NCBI RefSeq assembly: GCF_042677205.1
Contig: NZ_JBHTIU010000039.1
Location: 62,001-126,000 of the forward strand
DNA from: Paenibacillus_L residui
GTDB taxonomy: Bacteria > Bacillota > Bacilli > Paenibacillales > NBRC-103111
Length of the DNA: 64,000 nt
Reading direction: 5' to 3'
Below the pieces are notes generated by a model that saw nothing but the letters and a program-made list of their open reading frames with translations, ran no database searches and was not told the origin of the DNA. Positions within the stretch are counted from its first letter, which is position 1. Each line of letters begins with the position of its first letter. Below are positions 15,593 to 25,400 of this stretch, in pieces. The translations under genes and the position numbers were made by a program.

Positions 15593-15614
15593 AAAAAAAG
15601 CTTCTATGCGAAGC
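15593..15614 (-). terminator. Terminator of the VanRS-like operon
   Basis: GCTTC at 15600-15604 pairs with GAAGC at 15610-15614. On the minus strand the stem is followed by seven T (15599-15593). It lies about 60 bases after the histidine kinase stop. Confidence 0.75.
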
Positions 15615-15676
15615 CTTTTCGAAAAGACCTTGCAAAGAAGCCTTGTATCGGCAGACGGCTCGCCATGCGAAAGGAA

Positions 15677-16786
15677 CTATGCCTGAGCCGCGGGATTTGT
15701 TATCGGGAGTCTGATTTCAAACAGCGTTCTTAATTGATCGCTATCGGCCGAGATCGTACCGCCATGGAGATCGACAATCGTCTTGGCAATCGCCAGCCCG
15801 AGACCCGAGCCACCCGTTTCCTCGGCCCTCGATTTCTCCACACGATAGAACCGGTCAAAAATATGAGGAAGATCCGTGTTCGGAATAGGCTCCCCGTAGT
15901 TGACCACATGCACAACCGCATCGCCGTTTTCCCGTGTCACTCTTAAATCGATATATTTTCCGTCCTTGCCGTAATTCATGGCGTTGATCAGCAAATTTTC
16001 AAACACACGGACCAGCTTGTCTCCATCGGCCGTAATGATAATTTTTTCTTCCGGAAAAAACAACCGGCACTCCATGCCCGTCCGTTCCAGCTGCAAACGA
16101 AATTGGGCCGCAAGCTGCCCGAGCATCTCGACGAGATTAATGGGGGAGGGCTTCAATTTCATGCCTCCTCCGCTTGCTCTTGCATATTCGAACAAATCGT
16201 TGATCAGCCCCGTCAGCCGCTGGGCTTTGTCGTAGGCAATGTTGACATAATAACGGAGTTCTACCTCGTCCCGGTAACGGTCCTGCTCGATCAGCCCCAG
16301 ATAGCCGTTAATCGATGTCAGCGGCGTCCGCAAATCATGCGAAACGCTGGTAATCAGCTCGTTCTTCGTCCGCTCCGCTCTCCTCTCTTCTTCAATAGAC
16401 ACCTTGAGCTGTTCCGCCATCCGGTTGATGTTCTCTCCGAGTTCCCCCAGCTCGTCCCGGGAACGGACGGGGATACGCACATCGAAATCGCCGGAGGAGA
16501 TTTGCTGTACCGCTTTCGTGATTTGACCAAGATATCGGATACTTCGATGGCTGAGCAGGACAACAAAGCCAATGAACAAAACCACCCCCGTTACAAGCGA
16601 TACCGACACAGGCCCGACCGTGTAGTACAAGCTTCTAAAGAATTGGCTGATAATATTGGGCCCAGCCGCCACCAGCAGTTGGGCGGTAACGAACAGAAAC
16701 AGCACCCCCAGCAAAGAAAATACAAGCGAAATGACAAAAAGCAGAAGCAGCTTCCAACGAAGTCTGTAAAATAAATTAGTGATCAA
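15677..16786 (-). CDS. Sensor histidine kinase, VanS-like
   Basis: The 369-residue membrane kinase has two membrane segments (about 13-38 and 58-80) with a very short extracytoplasmic loop, then a HAMP linker (about 80-132). The phospho-acceptor His is in VSHDLRTPLTS near residue 149. N-box NLLINAMNYG (about 268), DRFYRVEKS and G2 GGSGLGLAIAK (about 332) complete the catalytic domain. The short loop suggests sensing in or at the membrane. The start is TTG, overlapping the regulator gene by 11 bases, so translation is coupled. It resembles VanS-type kinases in architecture; the signal is unknown. Confidence 0.9.
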   Translation of the reverse strand: MITNLFYRLRWKLLLLFVISLVFSLLGVLFLFVTAQLLVAAGPNIISQFFRSLYYTVGPVSVSLVTGVVLFIGFVVLLSHRSIRYLGQITKAVQQISSGDFDVRIPVRSRDELGELGENINRMAEQLKVSIEEERRAERTKNELITSVSHDLRTPLTSINGYLGLIEQDRYRDEVELRYYVNIAYDKAQRLTGLINDLFEYARASGGGMKLKPSPINLVEMLGQLAAQFRLQLERTGMECRLFFPEEKIIITADGDKLVRVFENLLINAMNYGKDGKYIDLRVTRENGDAVVHVVNYGEPIPNTDLPHIFDRFYRVEKSRAEETGGSGLGLAIAKTIVDLHGGTISADSDQLRTLFEIRLPITNPAAQA

Positions 16787-17471
16787 TTTTATACCCGACT
16801 CCCCATACCGTTTGGATCAGCTTCGTTCCTCCCGGCTCGCTTTCCAATTTATCCCGCAGCTTGCTGATATGAACCATAACCGTGTTATGGGATTGGTAAT
16901 ACTTCTCTTTCCACACTCTTTCGAAAATTTCCTCGGCGCTGAACACCCTCCCCGGATGGCTGGCCAGCAAATAAAGAATATCAAACTCCAACGAGGTTAA
17001 ATTGACCCTATGTCCCTCTACCGTAACGGTGTGAGTCGATTTGTTAATTTGCAGAGAATGAATCGTAATTGTCCCGTCGCCTGAAGCCTGAAGCTGCGGA
17101 TTGAGGTCAAAAGTTCTGCGGAAGAGCGACTTGACCCGCGCAAGCAATTCCAGAGGGTTGAACGGTTTGACCATATAATCGTCGGCTCCGGTCGTGAGCC
17201 CGAGTATTTTGTCTATATCCTCTCCCTTGGCGCTCAGCATCAGAATCGGAATATTATCCTTCTCCCGAATTTGCCGGCAAACCTCCAATCCGTCGAGCCC
17301 CGGCATCATAACATCGAGAATGACCAGTTGAATACTTTCCGTAGAAATGACTTTCAGCGCCTCCCGACCGTTATGCGCCTTGATGACTTTATACCCTTCA
17401 TTCACCAAATAGATTTCTATAAGCTTGGCAATTTCTTTATCGTCATCCACGATAAGAACTTGTTTGTTCAT
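16776..17471 (-). CDS. OmpR/PhoB-family response regulator, VanR-like
   Basis: A 231-residue two-component regulator. The receiver domain (1-115) has the acidic pair DDD at 9-11, the phospho-Asp in VILDVMMPG near 53, and Lys in DDYMVKPF near 103. A winged-helix DNA-binding domain (about 130-230) shows LTSLEFDILYLLASHPGRVF and the C-terminal TVWGVGYKI typical of VanR/OmpR types. Overall pattern and length are close to VanR. It is the first gene of the two-gene operon with the kinase. The likely targets are envelope genes such as the carboxypeptidase at 12904-13833, but no binding site could be proven. Confidence 0.92.
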   Translation of the reverse strand: MNKQVLIVDDDKEIAKLIEIYLVNEGYKVIKAHNGREALKVISTESIQLVILDVMMPGLDGLEVCRQIREKDNIPILMLSAKGEDIDKILGLTTGADDYMVKPFNPLELLARVKSLFRRTFDLNPQLQASGDGTITIHSLQINKSTHTVTVEGHRVNLTSLEFDILYLLASHPGRVFSAEEIFERVWKEKYYQSHNTVMVHISKLRDKLESEPGGTKLIQTVWGVGYKIDH

Positions 17472-17686
17472 CTGTACCTTCTACCCTTTCCAATCCCTAT
17501 GTTCGTAGCCTCATCATCGGTTTGTTTTTTCCATCATTGTCCTATTTTAACACATCGTACGGTCCAAGTTCTTGCAATGAAAAAAAAGGAAAACTATGCG
17601 TGACTACCGGTCGCTCTGCCAGCCTAAAGGCGGCAAGAACCTGCTGTCTAGCCGCTTCCGCCGCTTCGGCACGGCGTAGACAACTA

Positions 17687-18826
17687 TTACCCCCGGGCCT
17701 CGGGACGCCGGTATTCTTCGTATACCTTGGCCAATTGGCGAATCACCCGCTGCAGTGAGTAATTTGACTTGGCCTTCTTCTCCGCCAGGCCCGCCATCCG
17801 GGAGCGCAGATCGGGCTCCTCCATCAGCTTGGCGAGCGCCTCCGCCAGAGCTTCGGCATCCTCGGGCGGGACTAGAAACCCGTTCCGTCCATGCTCGATC
17901 TGCTCGGCGATTCCCCCGACATTCGTTCCGACCAGCGCAAGCCGGCAGAGAGCCGCTTCCGCGAAGACGGAGCCGAAGGCCTCGGCACGGGAAGGCAGCA
18001 CGAAAATATCAAAGAACGGCATAAACTGTTCCGGATGAAGCATATAGCCGTAGAATATAGTTTCCTCATACACATCAAGATCAACAGCCATCCGCTCCAG
18101 CTCCGGCCGGTATGGTCCGTCTCCAATAATATGCAGCACGAAGGAATGACCGCGCTTCTTCAATTCCGAACAGGCTGCCAGCAATATGTCCAATCCTTTG
18201 GCCGGAACCAGACGGCAGACCGTAATCAATTGAGGAACTTCATTCTCATGCGGCATGGGACGAAATCTTCTTTCATCGAACCCGTTCGGAACGACTCTGA
18301 TTTTGTCCGGCTCCTGCACATAATGGGACAGGTAGCTTTTAAACGATTCCGATACCGTTAATATTTGCTCCAGCTTCACTTCCAGCTCATGATACAGCGA
18401 AGTCAGGAAACGATGCTCCGGCCCGTCCGCCTCGATATGCCCGTTCAGCACCAGCTCTCTCTCGTAGCTGGAATGGATGGTCAACAGAACCGGGGTCTCC
18501 GGAAAAAGCTGGCGCATAGCCAACGCGGCAATCGGATGATGGGCGTGGATGAGGTCATAGCGCTGACGGATGCGCAGCATTGTCCACCAAACGTAATCTT
18601 TATAGGTTTGAATATATTTATCAACAACGGGATGGCCCCGGTAAGCCTTCCAATCGAAGGTGGCGAACTCCACCGGCTCGTTACCTTTCCCCCTAAGTCT
18701 CCTCGGCAGGTAGAACAGTTCCATTCCCCAGCTGTTTCTGACAAAACGCTCCTTCATAAACGGAATCATCGAAGATACTCCCCCGGGCTGCTCCGGCGGG
18801 AAAAATAATGCTTGCAGTACGTTCAT
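17687..18826 (-). CDS. Glycosyltransferase family 4 protein
   Basis: A GT-B fold glycosyltransferase of 379 residues. The N-terminal acceptor domain has the early glycine loop FFPPEQPGGVSS and HAHHP near residue 95. The C-terminal donor domain shows VCRLVPAKGLDILL (about 208), VLPSRAEAFGSVFAEA (about 278, with the EX7E pair) and GGIAEQIEHGRNGFLV, as in group-1 transferases. It has no membrane segment. It is a single gene with an AGGAGG site; donor and acceptor are unknown, with envelope polysaccharide or glycolipid the likely product. Confidence 0.9.
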   Translation of the reverse strand: MNVLQALFFPPEQPGGVSSMIPFMKERFVRNSWGMELFYLPRRLRGKGNEPVEFATFDWKAYRGHPVVDKYIQTYKDYVWWTMLRIRQRYDLIHAHHPIAALAMRQLFPETPVLLTIHSSYERELVLNGHIEADGPEHRFLTSLYHELEVKLEQILTVSESFKSYLSHYVQEPDKIRVVPNGFDERRFRPMPHENEVPQLITVCRLVPAKGLDILLAACSELKKRGHSFVLHIIGDGPYRPELERMAVDLDVYEETIFYGYMLHPEQFMPFFDIFVLPSRAEAFGSVFAEAALCRLALVGTNVGGIAEQIEHGRNGFLVPPEDAEALAEALAKLMEEPDLRSRMAGLAEKKAKSNYSLQRVIRQLAKVYEEYRRPEARG

Positions 18827-19713
18827 GAGAATCCTCCTAAAAGTCTGGTGAATGATTAGAACACTTTACGCCAAGTTCGGACCGCGAAGCTAACTTGTCT
18901 GCACAATGTAAGGCGATGCTCGGCCCTTAGAGACAAGTTTGGCTTCCTGTCTCTTTTATCTGCGTGATGTATGGTGATGTTCAGCACATCAAGGCATGTT
19001 TGGGCTTCCTTCCTATCAACTGAACAGCCGAAGGATGGCTTCAAATGACAAGCAAAAATGCATGTCAATCAGCGTGATATCGCCAAACATTGCCGAAGAC
19101 GAGCAAACCTGCAGGTAAATCCCCGGAAAAGACCAAAATCAGTTAAATGCCGAATTCAACTGCACTTTCGCATGTCTTTGGCCGATTTCAACCGAATTTC
19201 TTCCAAAGACCTGCATTTTTGCCGGTTCTTAACGATGCTTCAATAAGGTTTGGTGATATGACTGTACTTCGATCCTATGTCTGACCTTCGAGCGCCACAC
19301 TGGAAAGACTTCGCCCGATAACTTCGCTTAAAGGCAAAAAACAAACGTTCGCTTCTTATCATATCTATTGTACTCTTCCGGGACAGGATTGGAAAGTCGG
19401 CTCTCCAGCCAAATGACTGCCCGGAACCCCATCCGGCGTCAGTCCGATTTGGTAAGCCAAGCCCTCGTTCAAAAAATATTCTTCAAATATTAGTGTATGC
19501 GTTTGCTCCTTGGCCGTTTGCCCTCTTTCCAAACGCTCTCCCGTTCGTATGGACCGTTTACAGTCTGACATAAGGAGATACCCAGGATAAAAAATCGAAT
19601 AGACTGAAAGTCTTTGGGCGGTTTTTCCGGTGGAAATTATAAGCACAGGGCGTTTAATCCGACCAGAATAATGAAACGGCGGAGGGCCGTTACAAGGCCA
19701 GAAGGGCACCTTT
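18827..19713. other. Long intergenic region with repeat family C (887 bp)
   Basis: No gene is convincingly supported. About 18880-19250 carries repeated short motifs such as AAGACCTGCA and GACGAGCAAA shared with 31005-31300. A 114-codon frame at 19365-19709 on the minus strand has no ribosome site and no recognisable protein pattern. The final 15 bases hold part of the hairpin at the end of the ATP-grasp gene. Confidence 0.6.
19030..19235. repeat. Interspersed repeat family C, copy 1
   Basis: It contains GAAGACGAGCAAACCTGCAG, ACTGCACTTTCGCATGTCTTT and CCAAAGACCTGCATTTTTG. The same theme, an AAAGACCTGCA core next to a TTTTTCC/GGAAAAA pair, is repeated at 31005-31300. Confidence 0.5.
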
Positions 19714-20451
19714 TCAGGTACCCTTCAATAATATAAGCGGCCGCAGGCTCGGCTTAAAATTGGCTTCTATAATCCAGACGTTAGCATCATGATCCAAGCC
19801 GATATCGAAGCCTATAATATTCTGCGCAGCATAAACATTGCCCAGTTGCTTTGACGCGGTCAAACAGACTTTCTTGATTCGCTTTAATAATTTTTGAGTT
19901 GGAACGGGTTTCATAAGCGATTGTTCAATCGCGGCTTCAACCGGAAGCAGGGTTCCGGACACGTTGGAAACGACATAATCTCTCTCGGCTACCTTGGCGA
20001 ACATCCCCGTTACTTTCCAGGGAGATTGTTTCTTCCTTTTTACCATAACTCTTATATCGAACGGCCTTTTGTTAATTTCTGCTAATGATATTCGGCGCTG
20101 TACAATATATCTCCGGGCATTCGTCAATTTCTCAAGCTGATCGGAAACAGATCGCTTTCCGTCCACAATTATTTTCTTGTTTTCAATATGAATTGCAAAC
20201 CGATTTTCTTCCAACCGCGATACTTGAATTACGCCGCGGCCGGAATGTCCGAGGTAAGGCTTAAGCATAACTTTTCCGTATTTGTCGATAAAGTCCCATA
20301 AAACTCGTTTTCTAAATTTTTGCGTTGCCGGTAAAAAAGGCTCGAGTTCATTCATTTCTTTTAAAACTCGGAATTTAGCCCATTTGTGTTGAGCAACCAT
20401 TTTTGTCTTAGTCTTTCTCTTTCGAATGGCTACCACCTGCTGCGCTTTCAC
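19714..20451 (-). CDS. YheC/YheD-family ATP-grasp protein
   Basis: A 245-residue ATP-grasp protein of the YheC/D type, a family of spore-coat-associated putative ligases. Diagnostic parts are VMLKPYLGHSGRGVIQV (about residues 61-77, the nucleotide loop), RPFDIRVMVKRK (about 150-160), VSNVSGT near 180, and NIIGFDIGLDHDANVWIIEAN (about 210-230, the metal-binding Asp and Asn). ATP-grasp enzymes join a carboxylate to an amine or thiol through an acyl phosphate; the substrate here is unknown. The ATG start overlaps the upstream GMC oxidoreductase stop by 4 bases, so the two are tightly coupled, which is not the usual setting. Confidence 0.85.
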   Translation of the reverse strand: MKAQQVVAIRKRKTKTKMVAQHKWAKFRVLKEMNELEPFLPATQKFRKRVLWDFIDKYGKVMLKPYLGHSGRGVIQVSRLEENRFAIHIENKKIIVDGKRSVSDQLEKLTNARRYIVQRRISLAEINKRPFDIRVMVKRKKQSPWKVTGMFAKVAERDYVVSNVSGTLLPVEAAIEQSLMKPVPTQKLLKRIKKVCLTASKQLGNVYAAQNIIGFDIGLDHDANVWIIEANFKPSLRPLILLKGT

Positions 20452-22130
20452 TTATTGGCGCGAATAAAGCGTACCGCATTCAACCCGATCATTTGGGCAG
20501 CAGCGGATGGATTGCCGTCCGGTAGAAAAGGCGTGATTGATAGGTCGGCAACCTTAAGATTTTTCGTACCGAATACATTTAGAAACCCATCGACAACTCC
20601 TTCTCGAATATTTCTGCCCATCCGGCATGTGCCCCCAAAATGAGTGAAATTGACATAAGAAGCCTTCACATAGTTCGCGAGAAGGTTGCGTTTTTCATTT
20701 TCATTTGCTAAATGGAATATATTTTCGGGAGGGTATACGACCTTATAAATGCCGCCCGGATCAATTTCCCGAGCTCTTCGCATAATTTCGAACGTTTCTA
20801 TCAATTGATCCACTGCAAAATCTAAATCGTCAGGATCTTCTAACGGATTAAAGCGAATCAACGGATAAGCCTCCGGATCACTGTGTGCAATGGTAATCGA
20901 GCCTGTGCTCTGAGGATTAACATCCAAGATCGCAAGACTCATGATATTGCTCCGTTTTGCGGGGTTAAATTGCCATTGATTCACGAATATATCTTGAGCC
21001 GGGATAAAAATCGGCAGTGGAAGGCCAATAATTTGAAGACGTCGCCCAGGTCCTCTATCCTTTTTGAAAGCGCCAAGCGCTACCGGCTGATCAGGGTCGG
21101 CGGACAATACTTGCGTTAGCCGGCTTGTTTCAACTTCAACCCCCATTGCGATAGCATAGTGGGTTCTAAGATTGTGACCGACATACGGGCTCTCTACCAA
21201 GGTTGATATACCCGCCTTGCTTAGTTCCTCCGTTCTGCCAATGCCCGAACGCTGCAAAATGGTGGATGAAAATATCCCCGCCGATACGATAATTCCTTTT
21301 CTGGCAAAGGCTCTTTGTGATGATCCGTCCCTGACAAATTCAACTCCAACCGCAATATTGGTCCTCTTCTTACGCCTAAACAAGATTTTATTTACGGTTG
21401 TTTTTGCAAAAATGAGCAGTTTCCTCTGTCCAACACCAACCTCATCCGATTCGAATTCATTTCCTTGCGTGACAATTTTACGATTTAAATATCCGGTTGT
21501 CGTTGATGAACGGGCAAACCTGCCGTTAACTTCCCGTTGGATAAATTGTGATTTGAAAAAAGTACAATCTCTGATGCCCGTATTATAATCCTCAACAATC
21601 GGGATATTCAATACGTCTGAAGCGGCCTGGGCCAATGAATAGACGATCCCCCGATTAGGAATCCTCTGCTGCCTGATGAAAATCGGACCATCCGTCCCCC
21701 GTTCGCTCGGATTTTGGGTTTCTCCCGTATAAGTTTCGTTTTGTTTAAATAAAGTGCGCACTTTCTCGTAACTCCATTGGTTTCCGAAAAGATTCGCCCA
21801 CTCATCGTAGAGGTTGCGGCTCCCGCGTACCGCATACATAAAATTATGTTGGGAGCTTCCTCCAATGACTCTTCCGCTCGCCAATTTAAGCTGGCGGCCG
21901 ATATTTTCTTCGATGGCCGAGAAAGCGTTAAAAGAAAGAATGTTGTCGTTTGCCACAATACTTGCTGTTTCAAGAGAAGGGCTTTTGTTCGGCATATTAG
22001 TTCCCGCTTCCAGAACGAGCACGGAGGTCTTCTTATCGTCCGTTAACTTTTTAGCGATTACCCCTCCGGCCGTCCCCGCTCCAATCACAATATAATCGAA
22101 AGTATTGTCAGAAGGCGGTCGAATTCCCAT
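20448..22130 (-). CDS. GMC-family FAD-dependent oxidoreductase
   Basis: A 560-residue flavoprotein of the glucose-methanol-choline family, which oxidises alcohols. The FAD-binding GAGTAGGVIA lies at residues 18-27, LVLEAG near 40, the GMC signature region around GRVIGGSSQHN (about 85-95), catalytic His in THFGGTCRMG (about 497) and DGNPSAAAQMI with the second catalytic Asn near 540. No signal peptide, so it is probably cytoplasmic. It is the first gene of an operon with the overlapping ATP-grasp gene. An oxidase or dehydrogenase coupled to a ligase suggests a small biosynthetic or tailoring unit, perhaps for spore material; this is an inference. Confidence 0.88.
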   Translation of the reverse strand: MGIRPPSDNTFDYIVIGAGTAGGVIAKKLTDDKKTSVLVLEAGTNMPNKSPSLETASIVANDNILSFNAFSAIEENIGRQLKLASGRVIGGSSQHNFMYAVRGSRNLYDEWANLFGNQWSYEKVRTLFKQNETYTGETQNPSERGTDGPIFIRQQRIPNRGIVYSLAQAASDVLNIPIVEDYNTGIRDCTFFKSQFIQREVNGRFARSSTTTGYLNRKIVTQGNEFESDEVGVGQRKLLIFAKTTVNKILFRRKKRTNIAVGVEFVRDGSSQRAFARKGIIVSAGIFSSTILQRSGIGRTEELSKAGISTLVESPYVGHNLRTHYAIAMGVEVETSRLTQVLSADPDQPVALGAFKKDRGPGRRLQIIGLPLPIFIPAQDIFVNQWQFNPAKRSNIMSLAILDVNPQSTGSITIAHSDPEAYPLIRFNPLEDPDDLDFAVDQLIETFEIMRRAREIDPGGIYKVVYPPENIFHLANENEKRNLLANYVKASYVNFTHFGGTCRMGRNIREGVVDGFLNVFGTKNLKVADLSITPFLPDGNPSAAAQMIGLNAVRFIRANK

Positions 22131-22462
22131 AGGTTATACACCCCGTTTTTTCATTTTCAATGATTCACATTATTCATCATCGGAGTGAATGTTGCCCAGT
22201 CCTAGGGATGGAAGGAAAAGAATTGATAAAAGCTTGTTTGGCCGTTAACGAGGAGCTTGATTAAGCGGCTATTAACACGATGGACAGCTCAAGCAAGAAC
22301 ATTGCTTTGATCGCCATGCCGGATGATGTTTGGCCCGATTGATCGCGACTAAAAAATCTCCATAAAGAAGAGGACTTCCATCGAAGTCCTCTTCCAAGAC
22401 CGCTATAACGAGATTGCTATCGGCGAAACAGGTCCTCTCCGCAACTTCAGCGGCAGAGAGGA
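22131..22462. other. Intergenic region between GMC gene and giant gene (332 bp)
   Basis: No gene is supported. It holds the start region of the GMC gene and the terminator at 22367-22394. A smaller hairpin sits next to the stop of the giant gene (CTCTCCGC with GCGGCAGAGAG, about 22435-22459). Confidence 0.6.
22367..22394 (-). terminator. Terminator of the giant gene
   Basis: GAAGAGGACTTC at 22367-22378 pairs perfectly with GAAGTCCTCTTC at 22383-22394 around a 4-base loop. On the minus strand it is followed by a T-rich stretch (TTTATGG and a run of six T). Confidence 0.75.
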
Positions 22463-25400
22463 TTATTTGTTGCGGCCAGGGGGCGCCTTGGTGACATTAA
22501 GCTTCTCTGTGACCTGCAGGCCGCCATATTCGACCGTAATGGTCGTATTTCCTTTGTGCAGGGCGCGGATTAAACCTCCGTTATCCACCGTGGCTGTATC
22601 TGGGTCGCTGCTCGTGAAAGCCGAATCGGCAGTAACCGTCTCCCGGGTCCCGTCGCTGTAGATAGCCGTAACCACGATCTGGAATGTCTCACCTTCCTTC
22701 ATCGGCTTCAGCTTGCCTATATCCAGCTTCTGCAATTGAACCCGCACTACAAGCTCTGCTTCCGCAACCCACTCCCGATATTGCGCTCGGATCGTAGCAA
22801 CTCCCGGTTTAAGTGCAGTGATCCTGCCTTTGGAATCGATCTTGGCTATTTGAGGATCGCTGCTTGTCCATTGCACACCCTTCGATACCGTCTCCGAGGA
22901 ACCGTCAGCATGAATCAATTTCGCTTCAATCTGGCGCTTCTCGCCCGCATTCATCGCCGACAGACCTATAATTTCGAGGCGGGTCTCCGGCTCCGGGGAG
23001 ATCACCGTCAGGTTGTAGCCTGCTGTCTGCCCGGCATATACGGCGGATATGACCGTCTGTCCCGGACGGAGAGCCGTCACCAGACCCGTCTCGTTGATGG
23101 AGGCCACCTCCGGACGGCTGCTGGAGAAGGTGACTCCCGTCATAACGGGATGTCTCGACCCATCTCCATAGACGGCCATGACGACGGTCTGGCTCTGCTC
23201 TCCCGGCCGCATCGAACCGAGTCCGCTTATCTCCAGCTTGTTCAGGGATAATGTAACCGTCAAGCGGTAGCTGACCGTCTGCCCCTCATATTCGGCAGCT
23301 ATCACCGTCTGTCCCGGACGGAGAGCCGTCACCAGACCCGACTCGTCGACGGCAGCCACCTCCGGATGGCTGCTGGCGTAGTTAACGCCTTCCGTTATTA
23401 CTTCCATCGTGCCGTCCGAATAGTAGGCTGTCACCTCGGTCTGGCCTGTCTCTCCCGCAACCAGCGAATCGGGACCGGACAGTTCAATCGATTCCAGCTG
23501 CCTGGAGGGACCGTAAATGGGGACCAGATTCATATTCGGATAATACGTGGTCAGAATCCGGTCATAGCTCCAGCCTCTGCCGCCTAATAACGAGGCGCCG
23601 TACTGGCTCATGCCCACACCGTGACCGTTGCCTCCCCCGTAGAATGTAATGCGCACGATGTCTCCCTGCCCGTCCCTCTCCAGATCGAAAGTGAAGAAGG
23701 CGGAATACAGGATGCTCGGATTTCGTAACGTTGCCGCCGGATCGTAGTCGGCTGATCCTCCCTTGGCCCGGTAAGCGAAAATATCGCCGCCGCCCGTGTA
23801 CGCTTGACTTGGGCGAATGGTAAAGCGGATGTTAAATTCCTTGACAATTTTATAGGTTCCGCTGCTGCCTTCCACGACAAGCTCCATAATATTACCGCCC
23901 GCCCCCCGCTTGGCCACGTACATATTGCGGAGGCTTCCGATGCCTCCTGGCGGAATCGGCTGGCTGGCGAAGCTTCCGTCCGGCTGCATGGTTAAGATAA
24001 ACAGCGGGTCCGCCGCGTACCGGTCGGGCAAATTCCGGTTGATCGTATTCTCCAGCTCCTGCCTGGTCAAGCCGACCTTCCAGCGGAAATAGAGGGAATC
24101 CGAATCGTATCCGGTATGCGACAACGTTTTATAAAACTCGTTGATTTGCCGCTCGTTGGCCGTATCGATCCTCAGCATTTCCCCGGGGTCGGACGGATCA
24201 TACGTATAGCTCTGAGCGGTCAAATAAGGGGCCGGCGTGCCCGGGAATGCATTGGAGGGAGGCGCATCCGCCCACACCTCATGCCTGGAGGCCCCGTATC
24301 CTCCCGATGTGGAGTAGAACCGGGCATCCACAAGCTCGTTGCCGCTCTTCATCACTATCCCGGCGGTTTCGTTAACCGCCTGGGTCGTCAAACCATTCTC
24401 CGCACTGTTGTTATACACCTGGCTTAGCGTGCTGTCGTCGATATGGAAGCCGCGATCGGCAAACCGGCTGTTGTAATAATCGGTCAGCGCATAGGTCCGG
24501 GCCGCTACGGCCTGGGCCTTCAGCGCTTCGAGCCCGAAGGAAGCCGGCATCTCGCTCGGAACGACCTGATACAAATACCGCTCCAAGTCGATATCGTTAA
24601 TTAATCTTAAAGCATCTTTGGCAGGGGTCAATGTCATTTCCAGGGTTCCCCGGTACTGCGGCTGCCCCTGCGAGCGGCGGATGCTGCTTACCTGAATCCG
24701 CGAATCCTCCCCGGCCGGATGGGCATACAGCCGGTTCGCCGTTCGGTAGAGCTCCGCTCCTCCATAGTGAACAACGGTCTGACCGCCGCTTACCGTGAGT
24801 GCGGCCGGGCTGTTCGCGGCAATATCGAACGTTACGCCCGCTATTTTGTCCTCCAGCCGGAAGCCTTCCTTGGCCACAAGCTCAATGCGGCTGTGGTTAA
24901 GGGTCGTCAGGTCGGCAATATTACCGATATCGGTGCGGATGCCTACCCGCATGCGGCCCGGCGGGGTCTCCCCTTCGATCAGGAGCTTGTAAACCGCCCC
25001 CGAGCGGTTAATGAACGCAGTAACATTCTCCGCTCCGACTCTTACATCGTTTAACGTCCTCTCCGCCGGCTGTCCTTGCCCGGTTTGGAATACTTTGAAA
25101 GTTTCGGTAAGAGGCATTGCCCCCGCAAACTCTAATTCTATCGCTCCGGCGGCAGCATCTACAGCCATCACCTTCTCCTGCAGAGGAACGCCGGTATAAG
25201 GGGAGACGATGAGCGTATAAGTCGCGCTCCATGTCCCGTATTCCGCCGTAATAACGGCTTCCCCCGCCTGCCAGGCGCTGACCAGTCCGTCATCGGACAC
25301 TTCGGCCACCAGGTCGTTGCTGCTGTGGAAGCGGACATCCCCGGACAGCTTCACCCGGCTGCCGTCGCTCAATAACTGCCAGACCTCTGCCTGCGCCGTA

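Noticed and set aside
15506..15733. 75-codon plus-strand frame after the NTF2-like gene
   Set aside because: It crosses the inverted repeat and the histidine kinase terminator, has no ribosome site and no recognisable pattern.
19365..19709. A 114-codon minus-strand frame in the gap before the ATP-grasp gene
   Set aside because: No ribosome site at its ATG codons, no family pattern, and it sits in a repeat-rich gap.
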